Part shown: piece by piece, positions 60,374 to 64,000 of the stretch
Layout of the letters: each line of letters starts with the position of its first letter
Position numbering within the stretch: position 1 is the first letter of the stretch
Assembly (NCBI GenBank): GCA_014584395.1
Contig: JACTMY010000013.1
Coordinates: 62,001-126,000, forward strand
DNA length: 64,000 nt
Origin: Planctomycetota bacterium
Lineage (GTDB): Bacteria > Planctomycetota > Planctomycetia > Gemmatales > HRBIN36
Direction: 5' to 3'
The notes under the pieces: generated by a model
The model's input: only the letters and a program-made list of their open reading frames with translations
What the model was told of the DNA's origin: nothing
Databases searched by the model: none
Position numbers and translations under genes: made by a program

Positions 60374-63355
60374 GTGAAGCGACTCATGCGATGCTGCTGC
60401 CTCCTGTGGATGATCCTGGGACTATCCCTGGATGCATCGACGGTTCGCGCCGAAGCCATCCCCGATTGGCTGCCGCGGTATGATTTCGACATCCGGTTAG
60501 ACCTGCCGCTGCGCCGAGTTGTGGCGCGGGAGCGCGTGACCTTTACCAATCGCCACGTCCGTCCCGCGAAGGAACTCGTCTTTTCGGCCTATGCGCGCTA
60601 CAAGATTCCCGACGATGAAGTCGTCCTCCTGGCCAAGACGCTGGAGCTGCTCCGCGCTCATCCCAGCGACGCCATCGATTTCGTCGGCCATCGCCTGGAG
60701 ATCGACCGAGTGACGCTGGCCGGCTCGGAAGAGCCGCTGCCGTTCCATTGGCGGCCCGATGTGCACACGGCCCTGGTGGTCGATCTGCCCCGGGAGGTTC
60801 GGCAAGGAGAGAGCGTCAGCGTGGAAATCCATTTTCAACTGTCGCTGCCCGACAAGCAGGGCCGCTGGGGGCACCGCCATGGCGTGACGACGCTGGCCAA
60901 TTGGTATCCCATTCTCGCTTATTATGACGAACAAGGATGGCAGCCCACGCCGTTTGTCGCCTGGCATCAGCCTTTCTTCAACGAGGCGGGGGTTTACTCT
61001 GCTCGTTTCGTTTTGCCGGCCGATCAAAAAGTGGCCTGCACGGGCACGATCGTCAAGCGGCATGCGCTGGACGAGCATTGGCAGTGCCTGGAGATCGTGG
61101 CCGCGGCCGCCCGAGATTTCACGCTCGTGGCCAGCCATCGCTTCGTGGAATGGACGCGGACCGTGGAGGAGTGCACGATCCACGTGCTGGCCTTTCCGGA
61201 GCATGAAGACATGGCCCGCAAGGCCCTGGAGTTCGCGGCGGAAGTGATCCCCATCTACAACCGCTGGTTTGGCCATTATCCCTTCACCGACTTCTACATC
61301 GTCGAATCCTACTTCCCCTGGAACGGCAACCAAAACGCCGGCATCGTCCTGATCGATCATCGCGTCTTTCAATTGCCGAAAATCCTAACCCGCTACTTGG
61401 ATCATTTGATCAGCCACGAAACGCTCCACCAATGGTGGTGGAACGTCGTCGGCGTCAACGGCTATGCCGAGACCTTCATGGACGAGGCCGTCGCCTGCTT
61501 TTACACCGCCCGTCGGCTGCAGCACAAATATGGCTACAACGCGCCGATGCTCGAGCTGCCGTTTGGCCAGGGCATTTTGCCGAACGTGAACCATGAGGAC
61601 TATCGCTTCTATGGCCTGTATGGCACGCTGGCGCGGCGCGAGGAAACCAAGACCGTTCAACCGCTGCCCGAGTTTGGCAATATCGTCACGATGTTCAGCA
61701 TGTGCTACGACCGCGGGGCGAAAATTCTGGGCATGATCGAGGAGCGCATCGGCGAGACGGCCTTTTTCGACTTCATGAAGCTGCTCTATACCCGGTATCA
61801 ATTCCGCATCTTGCGGGTGGCCGACTTCCAGCGGGAGTTGGAGGAATACACGGGCTATTCATGGCAGGAGTACTTTGACCGCTGGCTCCACGGCGTGGGC
61901 GCCTCGGATTGGGCCATCCAAAAAGTGACCGTGGAGGAAGAGACGGACCGCGACAGTCAGCCGCCGGTGGCCCTGGGCTATCGGGTCGCCGTGCAGCTTC
62001 GGCAGCAAGCCGAGTTCACCGAGCCGACCTGGCTGGGCGTCAAGTTCCGCGAGGATCAGGATTATGTGATGCGGATTCCCATCCGTCCCGGCAACGAACC
62101 GCAAGTCTTTGAAGACCCTCCGTGCCGGATCGTTACCTCCGAGGACGGCCGCGAGGTCCGGGTGGTGATGAGCCTGCCGCGGAAGCCGCGCCAGATCAGC
62201 ATCGATCCCGATCAAGTCCTGCTCGACAAGGAACCGGCCAACAACCACTGGAAGGCGGAGGTGGCCTATCGCTTGCCGCCGGTCTTCACCAATCTATCGG
62301 AGACGGGACTGACGACGGCCTACGACCGGTGGAATCTCATCGCGGGTCCATGGCTGGGCACGAATCAGCCGCAGTTCGGGCAGCGGGCCTATGCGGGGTT
62401 CCGCGCCGCGGCTTACCGCTTGGAGCAGTTTCAAGGCGGCATCTACACCGCCTACGATTTCGAGGACGCGGACTTCCGGGCCGGGGCGGACGCCTTGTTT
62501 CGGCATCTCGGTCATCCCAACGTGCAAGCCGGCTTGCAATACGATCACAGTCTCTCGGACGATTGGGCGAATCTCAAACGGGATCGCGGACGGTTGTTTG
62601 CCCGGTATGTCTTCCTGGAAACCCCCAGCCTCTACCTCGATCCGATTCATTACGTGGAAACCTATGGCCGCATTCAACGGCAATTCGAACGGGAGCAGGA
62701 TCGGGGCCGCTACGTTCCCCCTGGCGTGGAGAGCTATGACGATTCCGCCGGCGTAGGGCTGCGTTATTATCGCAACTACCAAACACCCTATTGGGATCCC
62801 GAAGGCGGTTATAAATTGGACCTCAATTATGAACTGGGGCTGCCCATCGTGGGGACGTATGACGGCGTCTTTCATCGCCTCCAAGGCGAGGTGAGCCTGG
62901 TCAAGGCTCTGCCCGCGGATTGGGGCTATTGGGGACACTCACGCTGGGCGGCTCGGCTCTATGGCGGCGCGGGCTGGCCCGACAACGGCTACCACTTTCA
63001 GCTCGGCGGTCCCAATCGCTTCCGCGGCTTCAACCGCGATGATCGGGAAGGGGACATGGTCTGGGTCGGCACCCTGGAATGGCGCTTCCCGCTCTGGCGC
63101 GAGGCCGGGCTCGACGTAGCCTATCGGCTCTTCCACCTCAATCATGTCTACGGGGTCGCCTTTTACGACGTCGGCGCGATTTACCTCGACGGCCGCCTGC
63201 AAGACTCCGTGGCCCACGCCGCGGGCTTCGGCTTGCGGTTGGACATGTCCCTCTTGAGCTTCATCGAACGCGCCACGCTGCGGTTCGACGTCGCCAAAAC
63301 CTTGAACGATCCCCAGCCCGTGCAATTTTGGTTCGGCCTATCACAGGCGTTTTAG
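60374..63355 (+). CDS. M1-type metallopeptidase fused to an Omp85-like outer membrane barrel
   Basis: 993 residues. A signal peptide (LLWMILGLSLDASTVRAEA) precedes an M1 peptidase-like part (residues about 30-600). The zinc motif is ISHETLHQWWW (HExxH) with the third ligand Glu in GYAETFMDEAVACFY. The C-terminal part (about 640-993) has strands typical of BamA/TamA-type surface antigens: FGQRAYAGFRAAAYRLEQFQ, QLGGPNRFRGFNRDDREGD (the RGF loop motif) and a terminal Phe. The barrel should sit in the outer membrane with the peptidase domain in the periplasm or displayed. The start is GTG; ATG 60386 is the alternative. Confidence 0.8.
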   Translation: MKRLMRCCCLLWMILGLSLDASTVRAEAIPDWLPRYDFDIRLDLPLRRVVARERVTFTNRHVRPAKELVFSAYARYKIPDDEVVLLAKTLELLRAHPSDAIDFVGHRLEIDRVTLAGSEEPLPFHWRPDVHTALVVDLPREVRQGESVSVEIHFQLSLPDKQGRWGHRHGVTTLANWYPILAYYDEQGWQPTPFVAWHQPFFNEAGVYSARFVLPADQKVACTGTIVKRHALDEHWQCLEIVAAAARDFTLVASHRFVEWTRTVEECTIHVLAFPEHEDMARKALEFAAEVIPIYNRWFGHYPFTDFYIVESYFPWNGNQNAGIVLIDHRVFQLPKILTRYLDHLISHETLHQWWWNVVGVNGYAETFMDEAVACFYTARRLQHKYGYNAPMLELPFGQGILPNVNHEDYRFYGLYGTLARREETKTVQPLPEFGNIVTMFSMCYDRGAKILGMIEERIGETAFFDFMKLLYTRYQFRILRVADFQRELEEYTGYSWQEYFDRWLHGVGASDWAIQKVTVEEETDRDSQPPVALGYRVAVQLRQQAEFTEPTWLGVKFREDQDYVMRIPIRPGNEPQVFEDPPCRIVTSEDGREVRVVMSLPRKPRQISIDPDQVLLDKEPANNHWKAEVAYRLPPVFTNLSETGLTTAYDRWNLIAGPWLGTNQPQFGQRAYAGFRAAAYRLEQFQGGIYTAYDFEDADFRAGADALFRHLGHPNVQAGLQYDHSLSDDWANLKRDRGRLFARYVFLETPSLYLDPIHYVETYGRIQRQFEREQDRGRYVPPGVESYDDSAGVGLRYYRNYQTPYWDPEGGYKLDLNYELGLPIVGTYDGVFHRLQGEVSLVKALPADWGYWGHSRWAARLYGGAGWPDNGYHFQLGGPNRFRGFNRDDREGDMVWVGTLEWRFPLWREAGLDVAYRLFHLNHVYGVAFYDVGAIYLDGRLQDSVAHAAGFGLRLDMSLLSFIERATLRFDVAKTLNDPQPVQFWFGLSQAF

Positions 63356-63438
63356 CAAGCCAGCTTTCACGCCGCGCTGCCTTTCTCTCTCCGCGATTCG
63401 CTGGCGATGGACCCTGGATTGGCTTATGATGATCGTCC

Positions 63439-64000
63439 ATGACGGGCTCACCTGACATCGTCATCCTTGGCTCCACGAACGTGGACCTGATCTTCCGCGT
63501 GGAACATTTGCCCAAGCCAGGCGAGACGGTTCTGAGCCAAGCGTTCGAGCAACAGTTCGGCGGCAAGGGCGGCAATCAAGCGGTCGTGGCGGCCCGGCTC
63601 GGCGCGGAAACGGCCCTCATCTCGCGCGTCGGCGCGGATGATTACGGAGCGGCGGCCCTGCGCCATTATCTGGCGAACAAGGTGCCCACCCTGTACATCG
63701 GCCAGGATGAAACCGCCCCCACGGGACTGGCCTGCATCACCGTGGACGCCCGCGGCAACAACGCCATCGTCGTGGCTCCCGGCGCCAACCTGACCTTGCG
63801 TCCCGAACACGTCCTGGGGCAGGCTCACATGATCGCCTCGGCGCGGCTGATCATCGCTCAGCTCGAGATTCCGATGGAAGCCATCATCGAAGCCTTCCGC
63901 CTGGCTCGAGGAGCGGGCGCGGCCACGATGCTGAACGCGGCGCCCGCCTTGGCCATGCCCGATGAATTGCTGGGCTTGACCGACGTCTGCATTGTGAACG
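63439..64000 (+). CDS. Ribokinase-family (PfkB) sugar kinase, 3' end outside the window
   Basis: About 187 residues are visible. IVILGSTNVDLIFRVEHLPK and FEQQFGGKGGNQAVVAARLG are the PfkB motif-1 region with GGKGGNQA, close to ribokinase. RVGADDYGAAALRHYL and GANLTLRPEHV continue it. The catalytic GAGD motif lies beyond the window end. It probably phosphorylates ribose or another sugar. It is far from the BMC locus but could in principle supply a sugar phosphate. Confidence 0.92.
   Translation, partial: MTGSPDIVILGSTNVDLIFRVEHLPKPGETVLSQAFEQQFGGKGGNQAVVAARLGAETALISRVGADDYGAAALRHYLANKVPTLYIGQDETAPTGLACITVDARGNNAIVVAPGANLTLRPEHVLGQAHMIASARLIIAQLEIPMEAIIEAFRLARGAGAATMLNAAPALAMPDELLGLTDVCIVN

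Noticed and set aside
1-64000. tRNA, rRNA, riboswitch or insertion-sequence elements
   Set aside because: I looked for cloverleaf tails, conserved rRNA stretches, transposase motifs with terminal inverted repeats, and riboswitch-like leaders before the metabolic genes, and saw none that I can support by eye.

Overview
The window is a GC-rich bacterial chromosome segment, most likely from a planctomycete of the Gemmatales/Isosphaerales type. The pointers are a planctomycete/verrucomicrobia (PVM)-type bacterial microcompartment (BMC) locus, planctomycete-typical families (TIGR03067, DUF1080, an acidic HTH/membrane protein, a secreted protein with a cytochrome-like CHG motif) and many short operons on alternating strands. 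No rRNA, tRNA, CRISPR array or transposase was seen.

Layout. 0-16.5 kb is mostly housekeeping: a DUF885 peptidase-like protein (5' end outside the window), a PduO-type cobalamin adenosyltransferase, two CpaB-like SAF-domain proteins, an MFS transporter overlapping glnE, miaB, fmt-def, a rhomboid protease, dapF, a DUF4239 membrane protein and a CPBP protease. 16.5-22.5 kb is a looser accessory stretch with three decayed genes (a VOC-family tail, a frameshifted GIY-YIG-like gene and a YcaC-like isochorismatase gene with a stop and a frameshift) beside an ABM-domain protein and an amidohydrolase. A secreted S9 peptidase follows.

24.8-34.7 kb (minus strand) is the BMC locus, in transcription order: deoC, DeoR-family regulator, pduL, two BMC-H, acetate-kinase-like, BMC-P, aldehyde dehydrogenase, two BMC-P, class II aldolase, lactate/malate dehydrogenase and a TIM-barrel-like protein. 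In the known PVM pathway the aldolase cleaves fuculose- or rhamnulose-1-phosphate to lactaldehyde. The dehydrogenase makes the acyl-CoA, PduL the acyl-phosphate and the kinase recovers ATP. Aldehyde dehydrogenase, PduL and aldolase each carry a terminal amphipathic helix that looks like an encapsulation peptide. The adjacent deoC, whose product would yield acetaldehyde, suggests a possible second input.

34.8-44.2 kb holds a secreted SH3-like protein, a DUF985 cupin, a DUF1080 protein, a DCC-family protein, a COG2509-type flavoprotein, RNase R and a YhaM-like OB/HD exonuclease. 44.5-48.6 kb is a partial complex I cluster (CDGSH protein, nuoI, A, B, C, D) closed by a strong intrinsic terminator. 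48.6-52.8 kb is a defence/stability island. It has an AbiEi/AbiEii (type IV toxin-antitoxin) pair preceded by a regularly spaced TTTCAC/GTGAAA operator array, a TspO-like gene, and a Zeta-like toxin with a small partner bracketed by a perfect 56-bp direct repeat taken from the 3' end of the TspO-like gene. 52.9-64 kb is envelope-related: a TolC-family lipoprotein, the acidic HTH/membrane protein, a cytochrome-like secreted protein, an LptB-like ATPase with an extra C-terminal domain, an M1 peptidase fused to an Omp85-like barrel, and the start of a ribokinase-family gene.

All functions are inferred from motifs and family memory; no database search was run.
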